DNA of 64,000 bases, taken from assembly GCF_001441165.1 (NCBI RefSeq), contig NZ_CP013126.1, forward strand, positions 310,001 through 374,000. Direction: 5' to 3'. Below are positions 43,767 to 52,985 of this stretch, piece by piece. The position numbers were made by a program, and so were the translations under genes. The notes beneath the pieces were generated by a model, which saw only the letters and a program-made list of their open reading frames with translations, did not search any database and was not told the origin of the DNA. The number at the start of each line of letters is the position of its first letter. Positions within the stretch are counted from its first letter, which is position 1. The stretch is from Acidipropionibacterium acidipropionici. Its GTDB lineage: Bacteria; Actinomycetota; Actinomycetes; Propionibacteriales; Propionibacteriaceae.

Positions 43767-44258
43767 ATGGACCCCAGTGAGCAGCGCATCGGCGACGCGG
43801 AGCGGGACGCCGCGGTGGAGGCGCTGCGCGACCACCATGTCGCCGGACGGCTGACCCCCGAGGAGTTCGACGAACGGATGAGCGCTGCGCTGGCGGCACG
43901 CACCCGCGGGGACCTCGAACCGCTCTTCGCCGACCTTCCCGACGATCGGCCGGCACGGGCGAGCCTGGCGAAGGCCCCGACGGCCAAGGAGGTCGCTCCC
44001 GCCGACGGGGGGAATCGCTACCACCGGGTGGTCGAGGTGCTCAGCGCGATCGCCTGGCCGGCGGCCCTCATCATCAACTTCGCCACCGGATGGCAGTGGT
44101 GGTGGATCATCTTCATCCCGATATTCCTGGTCCCGGCGCTGGTCGGCGAGGACCGCGGCCACCGGGCGCGGCAGCGTCGGCAGATGCGCGAGGACCGGCG
44201 CCGCCAGATCGGGACCGGAGGCGAGGGCGACCAGGACGACGATCCCCCAAGCCGCTAG
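43767..44258 (+). CDS. DUF1707 protein with two membrane helices
   Basis: A 163-residue protein. Residues 4-60 are a DUF1707 domain (RIGDAERDAAVEALRDHHVAGRLTPEEFDERM), followed by a short linker and a pair of helices (VLSAIAWPAALIINFATG, WWWIIFIPIFLVPALVG) and an Arg/Asp-rich tail. It is related to the protein at 5425 only in the first domain. Function unknown. The ATG lies 7 nt after TACCCT (43754-43759), leaderless. Confidence 0.85.
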   Translation: MDPSEQRIGDAERDAAVEALRDHHVAGRLTPEEFDERMSAALAARTRGDLEPLFADLPDDRPARASLAKAPTAKEVAPADGGNRYHRVVEVLSAIAWPAALIINFATGWQWWWIIFIPIFLVPALVGEDRGHRARQRRQMREDRRRQIGTGGEGDQDDDPPSR

Positions 44259-44361
44259 TCGCACCGCGAACCGCGGCTGTCGGCGTCGTCCCTGAATATC
44301 GCATCGACGAGTTCCCTCGTCTGCCGGACGCACGGCGCGCGGCGCGCCTACAGTTTTCCCC

Positions 44362-45381
44362 ATGGACACGATCGGATGGGGTATCGCGGGCACCGGGCGG
44401 ATCGCTCGCACCGTCCTGCCCGATTTCGCCCATGTCCCGGAGGCGCGAGTGGCCGCCGTGGCGTCCCGCACACAGGAGCACGCCGACTCTCTGGTCGGCC
44501 TGGCGGAGTCCACCCTGCCCGGCCAGCCGCGGCCGAAGGCCTACTCCTCCTACGCCCGGATGATGGAGGACCCCGACGTCGACGCCGTCTACGTCGCCAC
44601 TCCCCATCCCCAGCACAAGCCGATCGCGCTGGCGGCCCTGGCCGCCGGAAAGGCCGTCCTGGTGGAGAAGTCCTTCGCCGCCACCTACGCCGGCGCAGGA
44701 CAGATCGTCGCTGCGGCCAGGGACCGGGGCCTGTTCGCCATGGAGGGCATCTGGAGCCGGTTCCTGCCGGTGATCCGCGAGATGGATCTGGCGGTGGAGG
44801 CCGGGGAGATCGGCGAGGTGACGTCGGTCCAGGGAGATCTCTTCGCGCTGCGGGACTTCGACCCTGAGGACCGCCTCTTCAACCCCCAGCTCGGCGGCGG
44901 CGCCACCCTAGATCTCGGCGTCTACGCCATCAACTTCGCCGTAGGCCACCTGGGCTGCCCCATCCGGGTGACGGCGTCGGGCAGCCTGTTCCCCAACGGC
45001 GTCGACTCCGACGTGGCCATGCTGTTGGAGCACCGCGGGCAGCGCACCGCCACCCTGGCGGTGTCCCTGCGGGCCGACGGGCCCGGGCGCATGACCATCA
45101 ACGGCACCAATGGCTGGATCGAGGTGGAGCCGCGGTTCCACCACCCGAGCCGGATCGTGGTTCACCGCCGCGGCGTCATCCCGCAGGTCCATGAGGCCCC
45201 GCAGATGGGCCGCGGATACGCCCACGAGTTCATCGAGGTGGGCCGATGCCTCAGAGAAGGGCTCACCGAGAGCGCCATCATGCCGCTGGACGACACCCTG
45301 GCGGTGTCGAAGGTAATGCAATCAGCACTTGAACAGGTGGGGGTCACCCACCACGACGACGAGGAACTACCACATGGTTGA
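44362..45381 (+). CDS. Gfo/Idh/MocA-family oxidoreductase
   Basis: A 339-residue NAD(P)-dependent dehydrogenase. The N-terminal Rossmann fold begins GWGIAGTGRIARTVLPDF; AVYVATPHPQHKPIALAALAAGKAVLVEKSFAA carries the conserved EK(S/P) motif; the C-terminal alpha/beta domain includes GGGATLDLGVYAINFAVGHLG with the catalytic-region Asp and Tyr. Likely substrate is a sugar or inositol derivative, not identifiable. The ATG lies 7 nt after TACAGT (44349-44354). Its end overlaps the GNAT gene by 8 bp. Confidence 0.9.
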   Translation: MDTIGWGIAGTGRIARTVLPDFAHVPEARVAAVASRTQEHADSLVGLAESTLPGQPRPKAYSSYARMMEDPDVDAVYVATPHPQHKPIALAALAAGKAVLVEKSFAATYAGAGQIVAAARDRGLFAMEGIWSRFLPVIREMDLAVEAGEIGEVTSVQGDLFALRDFDPEDRLFNPQLGGGATLDLGVYAINFAVGHLGCPIRVTASGSLFPNGVDSDVAMLLEHRGQRTATLAVSLRADGPGRMTINGTNGWIEVEPRFHHPSRIVVHRRGVIPQVHEAPQMGRGYAHEFIEVGRCLREGLTESAIMPLDDTLAVSKVMQSALEQVGVTHHDDEELPHG

Positions 45382-45691
45382 CCTCCACCACGATCTGAAG
45401 GTCCGGTGGAATCGCTCGGCGACGGCCGTCAACGGCGACCGCACGGGCGAGTTCGTGCTCACAGTGGCCGATTCTGAGGCCGCCGGAATCGCCCTGGAAC
45501 AGGTCGAGCCCGGGGTCGTGAAACTGCCGGCCGCCTATGTGCACCCCCGGTTCGGATCGGGAATGCGCTCGGCACTGGTCAAGGCCACCCTGGACCTGCT
45601 GCGCGACGACGGTTACCGGGTGATCCCGGTCTCGCCCTATGTGACGTCCTGGATCCAGGACCATCCCGGCTACGCCGACCTGGTGAAGTAG
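45374..45691 (+). CDS. Small GNAT-type N-acetyltransferase (YjdJ-like)
   Basis: A 105-residue protein of the short Gcn5-related group (PF14542 type), ending in the conserved HPRFGSGMRSALVKATLDLLRDDG and PVSPYVTSWIQDHPGYADLV; the arginine/glycine loop is the CoA-binding part. It overlaps the dehydrogenase gene by 8 bp and must be co-transcribed. Substrate unknown. Confidence 0.88.
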   Translation: MVDLHHDLKVRWNRSATAVNGDRTGEFVLTVADSEAAGIALEQVEPGVVKLPAAYVHPRFGSGMRSALVKATLDLLRDDGYRVIPVSPYVTSWIQDHPGYADLVK

Positions 45692-45750
45692 CGCGGAGAA
45701 GTAGCTCCCCGCCATAGCGCGGTGAAATAGCTCCGGACGCCGGGAGTTTT

Positions 45751-45808
45751 TACTCCCTACACACCGTCCCGGAGCCCCTGCGGGCGCCGGGACGGCGTGT
45801 TGGGAGTA
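45751..45808. terminator. Bidirectional terminator between GNAT gene and ileS
   Basis: A long stem: TACTCCC/GGGAGTA outside, then ACAC-CCGTCCCGG against CCGGGACGG-GTGT with one mismatch, and GCCC/GGGC at the tip. A third GGGAGT at 45742 can form an alternative short hairpin with ACTCCC around TTTT. Confidence 0.85.
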
Positions 45809-45818
45809 GATTCCTCGC

Positions 45819-48800
45819 TCAGGCCTTGACGACGCTGATCGACAGGCCGAGATCGGGCTCGGTGGCCCAGGCGTCGTCGGGAGTTCCCTCCCCCATCGAC
45901 GTGGCCAGCACCTCGTCGGCGATCTCACCGGCGTGATCGCGGATCGCCTCGGCCAGGTCGCCGTCGGCGTGCCAGGTCAGAGAGATCCGGTCGGAGACCT
46001 CCAGACCGACGTGCTTGCGGGTGTCCTGGATGAACCGGACGGCCTCGCGGGCCAGGCCGGCGCGCGCCAGTTCGGGGGTGATCTCCAGATCCAGGGCGAC
46101 GGTCTCGCCCTGCTCGTTGACCACACTCCAGCCCTCGCGGGGCCGCTCGGAGATGATGACGTCGTCGGCGCCGATGGTGGCCTTCCCGCCCTCAGCCTCC
46201 GGGACGTCGAGGGTCACCTCGTGGCCCGCGGCCAGCTCAGTGGCCAGCATGGAGGCGTCGCAGGCCGCCACGGCGGCGGCGACCTTCGGCGTCGCCTTGC
46301 CGAAGCGCTTGCCCAGTGACCGGAAGTTCCCCTTGGCGGAGTGATCCACCAGGTCGCCCGAGGAGCCGAATGCCTCCAGGGCGCCGATGTTGAGCTCGGC
46401 GCGGATCTCGGCCTGCAGCGGCTCGTCCAGCTTGGCCAGAGCCGAACCGGCGATGAGGGCCCGGCTCAGCGGCTGGCGCACCTTCATCTTCGCCTCGGCG
46501 CGGGCGCCGCGTCCCAGCTCGACGACGCGGCGGGCCAGATCCATCGCGTGATCCAGATCCTCATCGATGACCGACTCGTCGGCGACCGGCCAGGAGGCCA
46601 GGTGCACCGACTCGGGTGCGTTCGGATCCGTGGGGACGAAGAGGTCCTGCCAGACCCGCTCGGTGATGAACGGAACCATCGGGGCCATCAGCCGGGTCAG
46701 CACGTTCAGCGTCTCGTGAAGGGTCCACAGGGCGCTGGGATCCCCGTCCCAGAAGCGGCGACGGGACCGGCGAACGTACCAGTTCGACAGCTCGTCGATG
46801 AACTCCTGGATGAGAGCGCCGGCGTGCTGGGTGTTGAAGTCGTTGAGCGAGGCGGTGACGTCACGGACAAGGACATTGGTCGCCGACGTCAGCCACCGGT
46901 CCAGGACGTGGCGATCCTCCAGAGCGGGGGGGACGACCCCCCCGAGCCCCCTCGGCGCACCAGTCTGCGCACAATCGCCTTCGCCCGCGGTGGCCGCTGC
47001 AGGGCTCCAGTCATTCGCCCGGGCGTAGAGAGCGTGGAAAGAGACGGTGTTCCAGTAGGTGAGCAGGATCTTGCGGACCGTCTCCTGGATCGTGTCATCG
47101 CCCACCCTTCGTGCGCTCCACGGGGAGCCGTCGGCGGCCATGAACCAGCGCACGGCGTCCGCCCCGTGCTTGTCCATCAGCGGGATGGGCAGCAGGATGT
47201 TGCCCAGATGCTTACTCATCTTGCGGCCGTCGGCCGCCAGGATGTGGCCCAGGCAGAGCACGTTCTTGTACGACGACTGGTCGAAGACCAGGGTGCCGAC
47301 CGCCATCAGCGTGTAGAACCAGCCGCGGGTCTGGTCGATGGCCTCGCAGATGAAGTCGGCCGGGTAGTGGGCCAGGAACTTCTCCTCAGAACCGGGCACG
47401 TGCGGGTAGCCCCACTGTGCGAAGGGCATCGAGCCCGAGTCCAGCCAGGCGTCGGCCACCTCGGGGACGCGGTGGTAGATGTGGCCGTTCCGCTCGAAGG
47501 TGATCTCGTCGATGAAGGGACGGTGCGGGTCCAGCCCGGACAGGTCGCGCCCGACGTACTGGGACAGCTCCTTGAGCGAGCCGACGCAGATGACGTCGTC
47601 GCGGTCGTCGTCATTGCGCCACAGCGGCAGCGGGGTGCCCCAGTACCGGGTGCGCGAGACCGCCCAGTCGATGTTATTCTCCAGCCAGTCGCCGTAGCGG
47701 CCGTGCTTGATGGTCTCGGGGTACCAGGTGGTGGCCTCGTTCTGGGCCAGCAGCTGATCCTTGATCTGCGTGGTGCGGATGTACCAGGAGGGCTGGGCGT
47801 AGTAGATGAGCGGGGTGTCGCAGCGCCAGCAGTGCGGGTAGGAGTGCCAGTGCATCTCCAGGCGCCACAGGATCCCGCGCTTCTCGAGGTCCTCGCACAG
47901 GGGCTTGTCGGCGGTCTTGAAGAAGACCCCTCCGACCATCGGGATGTCGGCCTCGAAGGTGCCGTCGGGACGCACCGGGTTGACCATCGGCAGCCCGTAG
48001 GCGCGGCAGGTCGCGAAGTCGTCGGCGCCGAAGGCAGGGGCCTGGTGCACCAGGCCGGTGCCGTCCTCGACGGTGACGTAGTCGGCGAGGATGACGAAGT
48101 TGGCGTCGGCCGGGGTTTCGCGACCGTCGAGGGTGCGGTGCTCGGTGGCCGGCCACTTCACCCAGTCGTAGGGGCGCTCGTAGGTCCAGAACTCCATCTC
48201 GGTGCCCTGGAAGGACTCGCCGGTGCGCGACCACTCCTCGCCCAGCACGGCGTCGAAGAGGGGCTCGGCGATGACCAGATCCTCCCCCGGATCGGCCTCG
48301 GCGGTCGTCTCGGAGTCGGCGTCGGTCTGGGGGGCCGGGTTGCGGTGGGCGACGACGTAGGTGACGTCGGGGTGGACGGCCACCGCGGTGTTGGAGACCA
48401 GGGTCCACGGGGTGGTGGTCCACACCAGCAGCTTCGCCCGACCGGCCAGCGGGCCCGAGGTGATCGGGAACTGCACGTAGATCGAGGGGTCGCGGTCGTC
48501 CTGGTAGCCCTGGGCGAGCTCGTGGTCGGACAGGGTGGTGCCGCAGCGCGGGCAGTAGGGGGCGACGCGGTAGTCCTCGCCGAGCAGGCCCTTGTTGAAG
48601 ACCTGCTTGAGGCCCCACCACACCGACTCGACGTACTGGGGGTGCATCGTCCAGTAGGCCTCGTCCATGTTGACCCAGTAGCCCATCCGCTCGGTGAGCT
48701 CGGAGAAGGCGTCGACGTGGCGGGTCACCGACTCGCGGCACTTGGCATTGAAGGGCTCGACGCCGTACTTCTCGATGTCGGGCTTGCCGGAGAATCCGAG

Positions 48801-49148
48801 CTCCCGCTCGACGGCCAGCTCGACGGGCAGGCCGTGGCAGTCCCATCCCGCCTTGCGGTCGACGCGGTAGCCCTGCATGGACTTGAACCGGGGGAAGACG
48901 TCCTTGAAGACACGGGCCTCGATGTGGTGGGTACCGGGCTGGCCGTTGGCGGTCGGCGGGCCCTCGAAGAAGGTCCAGGGCTGGCCGTCCGCGGTCTGCT
49001 CCAGGGACTTCTCGAAGGTGTGGTTCTCATGCCACAGGTCGATGATCTCGTGCTCCATCGCCGGCAGATCGATCTGCGGCGGGACCGAGTTGTAGGTACC
49101 CGGGCTCGATGTGCCCGGGCTCTGCTGTGCGCTGGTGGCGTCGCTCAT
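45819..49148 (-). CDS. ileS: Isoleucyl-tRNA synthetase
   Basis: Charges tRNA-Ile. The 1109-residue class I enzyme has the HIGH-region GPPTANGQPGTHHIEAR, the WDCHGLPVE motif, the CP1 editing domain (about residues 200-420, with TTTPWTLVSN), GRKMSKHLGN as KMSKS loop, a C-terminal anticodon-binding domain and a zinc-type CPRCGTTL motif. The frame is open to 49247, but that region is the T-box leader; ATG 49148 is the start. At about residues 714-743 there is an extra Gly/Pro-rich segment (GDCAQTGAPRGLGGVVPP) encoded by a copy of the dispersed GGGGACGACCCC-type repeat. Confidence 0.95.
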   Translation of the reverse strand: MSDATSAQQSPGTSSPGTYNSVPPQIDLPAMEHEIIDLWHENHTFEKSLEQTADGQPWTFFEGPPTANGQPGTHHIEARVFKDVFPRFKSMQGYRVDRKAGWDCHGLPVELAVERELGFSGKPDIEKYGVEPFNAKCRESVTRHVDAFSELTERMGYWVNMDEAYWTMHPQYVESVWWGLKQVFNKGLLGEDYRVAPYCPRCGTTLSDHELAQGYQDDRDPSIYVQFPITSGPLAGRAKLLVWTTTPWTLVSNTAVAVHPDVTYVVAHRNPAPQTDADSETTAEADPGEDLVIAEPLFDAVLGEEWSRTGESFQGTEMEFWTYERPYDWVKWPATEHRTLDGRETPADANFVILADYVTVEDGTGLVHQAPAFGADDFATCRAYGLPMVNPVRPDGTFEADIPMVGGVFFKTADKPLCEDLEKRGILWRLEMHWHSYPHCWRCDTPLIYYAQPSWYIRTTQIKDQLLAQNEATTWYPETIKHGRYGDWLENNIDWAVSRTRYWGTPLPLWRNDDDRDDVICVGSLKELSQYVGRDLSGLDPHRPFIDEITFERNGHIYHRVPEVADAWLDSGSMPFAQWGYPHVPGSEEKFLAHYPADFICEAIDQTRGWFYTLMAVGTLVFDQSSYKNVLCLGHILAADGRKMSKHLGNILLPIPLMDKHGADAVRWFMAADGSPWSARRVGDDTIQETVRKILLTYWNTVSFHALYARANDWSPAAATAGEGDCAQTGAPRGLGGVVPPALEDRHVLDRWLTSATNVLVRDVTASLNDFNTQHAGALIQEFIDELSNWYVRRSRRRFWDGDPSALWTLHETLNVLTRLMAPMVPFITERVWQDLFVPTDPNAPESVHLASWPVADESVIDEDLDHAMDLARRVVELGRGARAEAKMKVRQPLSRALIAGSALAKLDEPLQAEIRAELNIGALEAFGSSGDLVDHSAKGNFRSLGKRFGKATPKVAAAVAACDASMLATELAAGHEVTLDVPEAEGGKATIGADDVIISERPREGWSVVNEQGETVALDLEITPELARAGLAREAVRFIQDTRKHVGLEVSDRISLTWHADGDLAEAIRDHAGEIADEVLATSMGEGTPDDAWATEPDLGLSISVVKA
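46925..46965. repeat. Dispersed repeat core inside ileS
   Basis: The sequence GGGGGGGACGACCCCCCC followed by CGAG, a C-run and CTCGG aligns with the heads of the intergenic repeats at 23300, 29790 and 43627. It keeps the reading frame and encodes a Gly/Val/Pro stretch between two conserved synthetase segments. Confidence 0.6.
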
Positions 49149-49154
49149 CGCGAT

Positions 49155-49368
49155 GGTCGCGTCCTTCGTCGTCGTCTCGACGAGGGACGAGAGGCCGGAA
49201 CGTCTCCGGAACACCCGCGGTACCACCCTCATTGCATCGACGCCCACGTGGCGGGGCCGATGCCGCTTCCTTGACCGCCGCTGCCGGTTCTAATGAGGCC
49301 TCATCCCGGTGGGCGGGCCCGTTCTTCCGGCGGCTCCGGGGTGATGGCCCCATCCACGCCTGCGACGC
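49155..49368 (-). promoter_or_regulatory. T-box riboswitch of ileS
   Basis: The minus strand contains the canonical T-box AGGGTGGTACCGCGG (49229-49215). Upstream, a short stem I (GGGG-CCATCA-CCCC) exposes ATC, an isoleucine codon that fits the specifier. Downstream, GTCCCTCGTCG can pair with CGACGAAGGAC and mask the AAGGA ribosome site just before the ileS ATG, so control is probably on translation, as known for actinobacterial ileS T-boxes. A TAGAAT hexamer at 49379-49374 is the likely -10. Confidence 0.93.
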
Positions 49369-49548
49369 TGGCGATTCTACGACTCGTGTCAATCGGCATG
49401 TCCCCATGTCCACCGGCGCTCCGACCGCCCGGACCCCGGGGAAGGGCACGAGGGCCCCGATCGCAGGGCCCGGAATCCCGGTCAAGGGCCTCTTTCGTCT
49501 CCGTGGAGCCGAAAACACCCGTTGACCGGGAATTCCGGCCCCCCGACC
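49369..49548 (-). promoter_or_regulatory. ileS upstream region
   Basis: Remaining part of the 400-bp gap between ileS and the HAD gene. It holds TAGAAT (49379-49374) and TTGACA (49392-49387), too close together to be one promoter, another TTGACC, and the palindrome CCGGGAATTCCGG. No gene is seen. Confidence 0.4.
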
Positions 49549-50367
49549 TCAGGCGACTGTCGCGTTCCGCTGCTCCAGAAGCTCCTCGATGACCTGGGCG
49601 ACGCCGTCCTCGGCGTTCGAGCCGGCGATCTTCCCGGCGGCCTCCAGGGCGGCCGGGACGGCATTGGCCACCGCCCAGGATCTCCCGGCCCATCGCAGCA
49701 TCTCGACGTCGTTCTCCCCGTCCCCGAAGGCCACCGCGTCGGCGCCGGTCATGCCGAGGTGGTCGGCGAACACCTGCAGCCCCGCGGACTTCGTCACCCC
49801 GGCGGCGCTGATCTCCAGCATCCCGGCGCCGGAACTGGTGATGTGCACCGCCGAGGCGCTGGGCAGCCGGCGGGCCACCGCGGCCAGCTCCTGTACCGAG
49901 AGGCTCGGATGGCGCGCCACCAGCTTGAGGGTCGGGGCCCCCACGACCTCCTCGATGCCGAGCCTGGGCATGTCGGCGGGGTCGCGGTGGTGGTCGGTGA
50001 ACACGCACAGGTCGGCGTACCCGGCCTGGGAGGCGAAGAAGGCGCCGTCGCGCTGGATGGAGGCGAAACGGGTCCGGGGCTCGACGGCGAGCAGCTCGCG
50101 GGCGAAGGTGGAGGCCACCTCGGCACTGGTCTCCAGGTGGAAGAGCACGGTCTCGGCGTGCAGGTCCCAGCACACCGCGCCGTTGCTGCACAGCGCCCAG
50201 CGGCCCAGCCGGGAGCGCAGGTCGTCCAGGCCGTAGAGCTGGCGGGCGGTGACCGGCACCACGGGGACGCCGGCCTCCTCGGCGGCGGCGATGGCGGCGG
50301 CCGAGCGTGCCGAGATGGTGCCCGAGGGGGTGAGCAGGGTGCCGTCAAGATCGGTGGCGATGAACAT
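49549..50367 (-). CDS. HAD-superfamily phosphatase, Cof type (copy 2)
   Basis: A 272-residue class IIB HAD hydrolase. Motif I ATDLDGTLL supplies the nucleophile (Asp6) and acid (Asp8), motif II is in VPVVPVTARQLYGL, motif III is LKLV, and motif IV AVAFGDGENDVEMLRWAG binds magnesium. Cof-type enzymes dephosphorylate sugar phosphates or cofactors; substrate unknown. The ATG overlaps the stop codon of the paralogue upstream (TGATG), giving translational coupling. The sequence similarity between the two indicates a tandem duplication. Confidence 0.9.
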   Translation of the reverse strand: MFIATDLDGTLLTPSGTISARSAAAIAAAEEAGVPVVPVTARQLYGLDDLRSRLGRWALCSNGAVCWDLHAETVLFHLETSAEVASTFARELLAVEPRTRFASIQRDGAFFASQAGYADLCVFTDHHRDPADMPRLGIEEVVGAPTLKLVARHPSLSVQELAAVARRLPSASAVHITSSGAGMLEISAAGVTKSAGLQVFADHLGMTGADAVAFGDGENDVEMLRWAGRSWAVANAVPAALEAAGKIAGSNAEDGVAQVIEELLEQRNATVA

Positions 50368-51170
50368 CAGAGGGTCTCCAGAAGGGACTCGACGACCTGG
50401 GCGAAGCCGTCCTCGTCGGCCGGCGGGGCGACGTCGGTGGCGGCGTCCCTGGCCACCTGCTGGCCGTCGGCCATCGCGAAGGAGCGCCCCGCCCAGCCGA
50501 GCATCTCGACGTCGTTTCCGCCATCCCCAAGGGCCACGACATCGGCCCTCGTCATCCCGAGCAGCCGGGTGAGACGATCCAGCCCGGTGGCCTTGGTGAG
50601 CCCGTCGGCGCACATCTCGACCATCGGGAAGCCGGACCATGAGGTGTGGGCGCCGGCGACCCCCAGCCCCAGGGTGCGCGCGACGAACTCCTCGAGGGGC
50701 ATCTCGGCGCTGCGCACCATGAGCTTGAGGCAGTCCTGGGTCCCGATCTCGGCGACCTCGACCCGCCGGTACTCGGCCGGGTCCTTGATGAGCTCGTCGG
50801 GGCGGGTGAGTTCCAGATAGCCGTCGGTGTGGGCGAAGACCCGGCCCTCCTCGCGCACCGCGGCGAAGGAGGCTTTCGGGGAGTACTCGCGCACAGCGTC
50901 CACGAATGCCGCCACGGTGGCGGCCGGGGTGGTCTCGCAGAACATGGTCCGCTGCCCGTCGGCCAGGTCGACGCCCATCGACCCGTTGTTCACCAGGGCG
51001 TACCGGGAGAAGGCGCCGAGGATGTCCCGCAGCCCGCCGAACTGGCGACCGGTCACCGGCACCACCGGCACCCCCGCCTCCTCGGCCGCGGCGATGGCCT
51101 TCAGAGCCCGCGGTGAGATGGTGTTGTCGGAGCGGACGAGGGTCCCGTCGAGATCGGTGGCGATGAGCAC
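50367..51170 (-). CDS. HAD-superfamily phosphatase, Cof type (copy 1)
   Basis: A 267-residue paralogue of the next gene: ATDLDGTLV, VPVVPVTGRQFGGL, CLKLMV and VVALGDGGNDVEMLGWAG are the four HAD motifs. The glutamate of the usual GDGENDVEM is replaced by glycine here (GDGGNDVEM), a common tolerated variant. The GTG at 51170 lies 6 nt after TAGGCT (minus strand, 51182-51177), so it is leaderless. Confidence 0.9.
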   Translation of the reverse strand: MLIATDLDGTLVRSDNTISPRALKAIAAAEEAGVPVVPVTGRQFGGLRDILGAFSRYALVNNGSMGVDLADGQRTMFCETTPAATVAAFVDAVREYSPKASFAAVREEGRVFAHTDGYLELTRPDELIKDPAEYRRVEVAEIGTQDCLKLMVRSAEMPLEEFVARTLGLGVAGAHTSWSGFPMVEMCADGLTKATGLDRLTRLLGMTRADVVALGDGGNDVEMLGWAGRSFAMADGQQVARDAATDVAPPADEDGFAQVVESLLETL

Positions 51171-51326
51171 CCCGACAGCCTATCGGGACCCCCGCCGGCG
51201 GCGCACCGGAGCGGGTTTGTGGGGCCCGCCGCGATGTGCTGAAGTGGCCTGCTGGAATTGACGGTGGACGGACCCGCGGCCGGTGGAGGAATCGGACCTG
51301 CGGGACGACCCGAAGGGGTGGTAGCG

Positions 51327-52985
51327 GTGTCGGGGACTCAGGGCGGGACGCCGTCGCGCAGTCGGCGGCTGTGGCGGGTGCCTCTGGAGAGGTATCTGCG
51401 CGACGCCCGTCCGCTGCCTCCCAGCCGCGATCTCGAATCGGTGTGCGAGGACGAGATGGCCGCCGCCCAGGCCCGGGAGGTCTTCGACCTCATCATGCGG
51501 GTAACGGTGGTGGCGGTCTCGGTGGGCGCCTCCTCGGCGGAGGCCATCGCGATGGGGCTGCGGATCGCCGACGCCTACGGCATCAACGTCCACATCGACA
51601 TCACCAACAGCTCGGTGATCGTCACCCAGCACCGCTCCCTGGACGACGACCCCATCACCGCGCTGCGGGTGGTCCGCACCCGCACAGCCGACTATCAGCG
51701 ACTCGGACGCCTCGAGCAGCTGGTCGCCGACGTCAGCGCCCGGCGGATCGAGCCGGCCCCGGCCCGCGAGCGCCTCAATGACCTGATGACGGCCCCCAGG
51801 CTGTACAAGAAGTGGTTCGTCACGGTGAACATGGGCGTGATGGGGGCCGCGATGGCCGCCCTCTACGGCGCCTCGGTGCTCGACGTCGTCATCGCCTTCG
51901 CGGCCATCTGCCTGGTCGACATCGCCGTCCAGGGGCTGGCCCGGCGCCGGGTCGCCAGCTTCTTCGTGCAGGCCGTCGGCGGGGCGATCCCGACCGCCGT
52001 GGCGCTGGTTCTGATGCTGCTGCGCACGGCGACCGGCATGAGGCTGGACCTCTCCCCCTCGCTGGTGGTCGCCGCCGGGATGATCTCCCTGCTGGCCGGC
52101 ACCGGCGCGGTGGCCGCCGCCCAGGACGCCCTGGACGGCTACTACGTCACGAGCGCGGGACGTTTCCTCGAGGTGCTCTTGCAGACCGGCGGCATCATCT
52201 TCGGGGTCATGACCACCCTGTGGATCGGCCTGAAACTCGGCGTCCCCGGCTACATCTCCCCCCAGCTGGTGTGGACCAGTGCACCGTGGGTGCAGATCGT
52301 CGCCTCCGTGATCGCCTCGATCGCCTTCGGGGCCACCGCCCACTCCGGGCCGCGGACCCTGGGGGTCTGCGGGATCCTCGGTGGGCTCGGATGGAGCGAG
52401 TACCTGGTCGGCATGTGGCTCACCGACTCGATGGTCATCGCCTCGGGGATCGGGGCCGTGGCCATCGGCCTGGTCTCGGCGGCGGCCGCGAAACGGTGGC
52501 GGGTGCCGCAGGTGGCCCTGGTGACCATCTCCGTCGTCCCCCTGATGCCCGGCATGATGCTCTACCGCGGCCTGTACATGACGATGGCCGGTCAGCTCGG
52601 CATCCCCGCCCCGGGCACCGGCGTGACGGTCCTGGCCCAGTCCCTGCTCATCGGCGTGGCCCTGGCGGCCGGATCGAGCCTGGGAGCGCTGGCCGCCCGG
52701 CCCTTCGCGATCCCGTCGGATCACCGCACCCGCCGGGCGGTGATGGCGTCCTGGTTCCGCGGATCGGCGGTGCCCCGCGACTGGGTGCCTCGTCGGCACC
52801 GTCGCCGGACCCCTCGGCCGGTCCCCACGGCTGAGCCGGACGGACCCGAGGCGACGGCGTCAGTCCCGGCGCCTCAGCATCGGACGGGCGGCGGGGACGA
52901 GCGCCCGCACGGCGAGGCCCGTGAGGGCCGGGACGCCCAGTGCCAGAGCGACCAGGTATCCCCAGGGGATCGCGAGGGTCATTGA
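51327..52985 (+). CDS. Threonine/serine exporter, ThrE family
   Basis: A 552-residue membrane protein of the ThrE family, with the N-terminal hydrophilic protease-like domain (FDLIMRVTVVAVSVGASSAEA, DITNSSVIVTQHRS) and about ten helices including the C-terminal ThrE_2 half (PQVALVTISVVPLMPGMMLYRG). It exports threonine and serine in corynebacteria. GTG 51327 follows GAAGGGG; TTG 51258 would add 23 residues. The last ~45 residues are low-complexity and hydrophilic, and the gene overlaps the convergent ABC permease by 126 bp. Confidence 0.87.
   Translation: MSGTQGGTPSRSRRLWRVPLERYLRDARPLPPSRDLESVCEDEMAAAQAREVFDLIMRVTVVAVSVGASSAEAIAMGLRIADAYGINVHIDITNSSVIVTQHRSLDDDPITALRVVRTRTADYQRLGRLEQLVADVSARRIEPAPARERLNDLMTAPRLYKKWFVTVNMGVMGAAMAALYGASVLDVVIAFAAICLVDIAVQGLARRRVASFFVQAVGGAIPTAVALVLMLLRTATGMRLDLSPSLVVAAGMISLLAGTGAVAAAQDALDGYYVTSAGRFLEVLLQTGGIIFGVMTTLWIGLKLGVPGYISPQLVWTSAPWVQIVASVIASIAFGATAHSGPRTLGVCGILGGLGWSEYLVGMWLTDSMVIASGIGAVAIGLVSAAAAKRWRVPQVALVTISVVPLMPGMMLYRGLYMTMAGQLGIPAPGTGVTVLAQSLLIGVALAAGSSLGALAARPFAIPSDHRTRRAVMASWFRGSAVPRDWVPRRHRRRTPRPVPTAEPDGPEATASVPAPQHRTGGGDERPHGEAREGRDAQCQSDQVSPGDREGH

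Noticed and set aside
49200-49247. Upstream start for ileS at 49247
   Set aside because: The added 33 codons would translate the T-box element; the ATG at 49148 follows the masked ribosome site.
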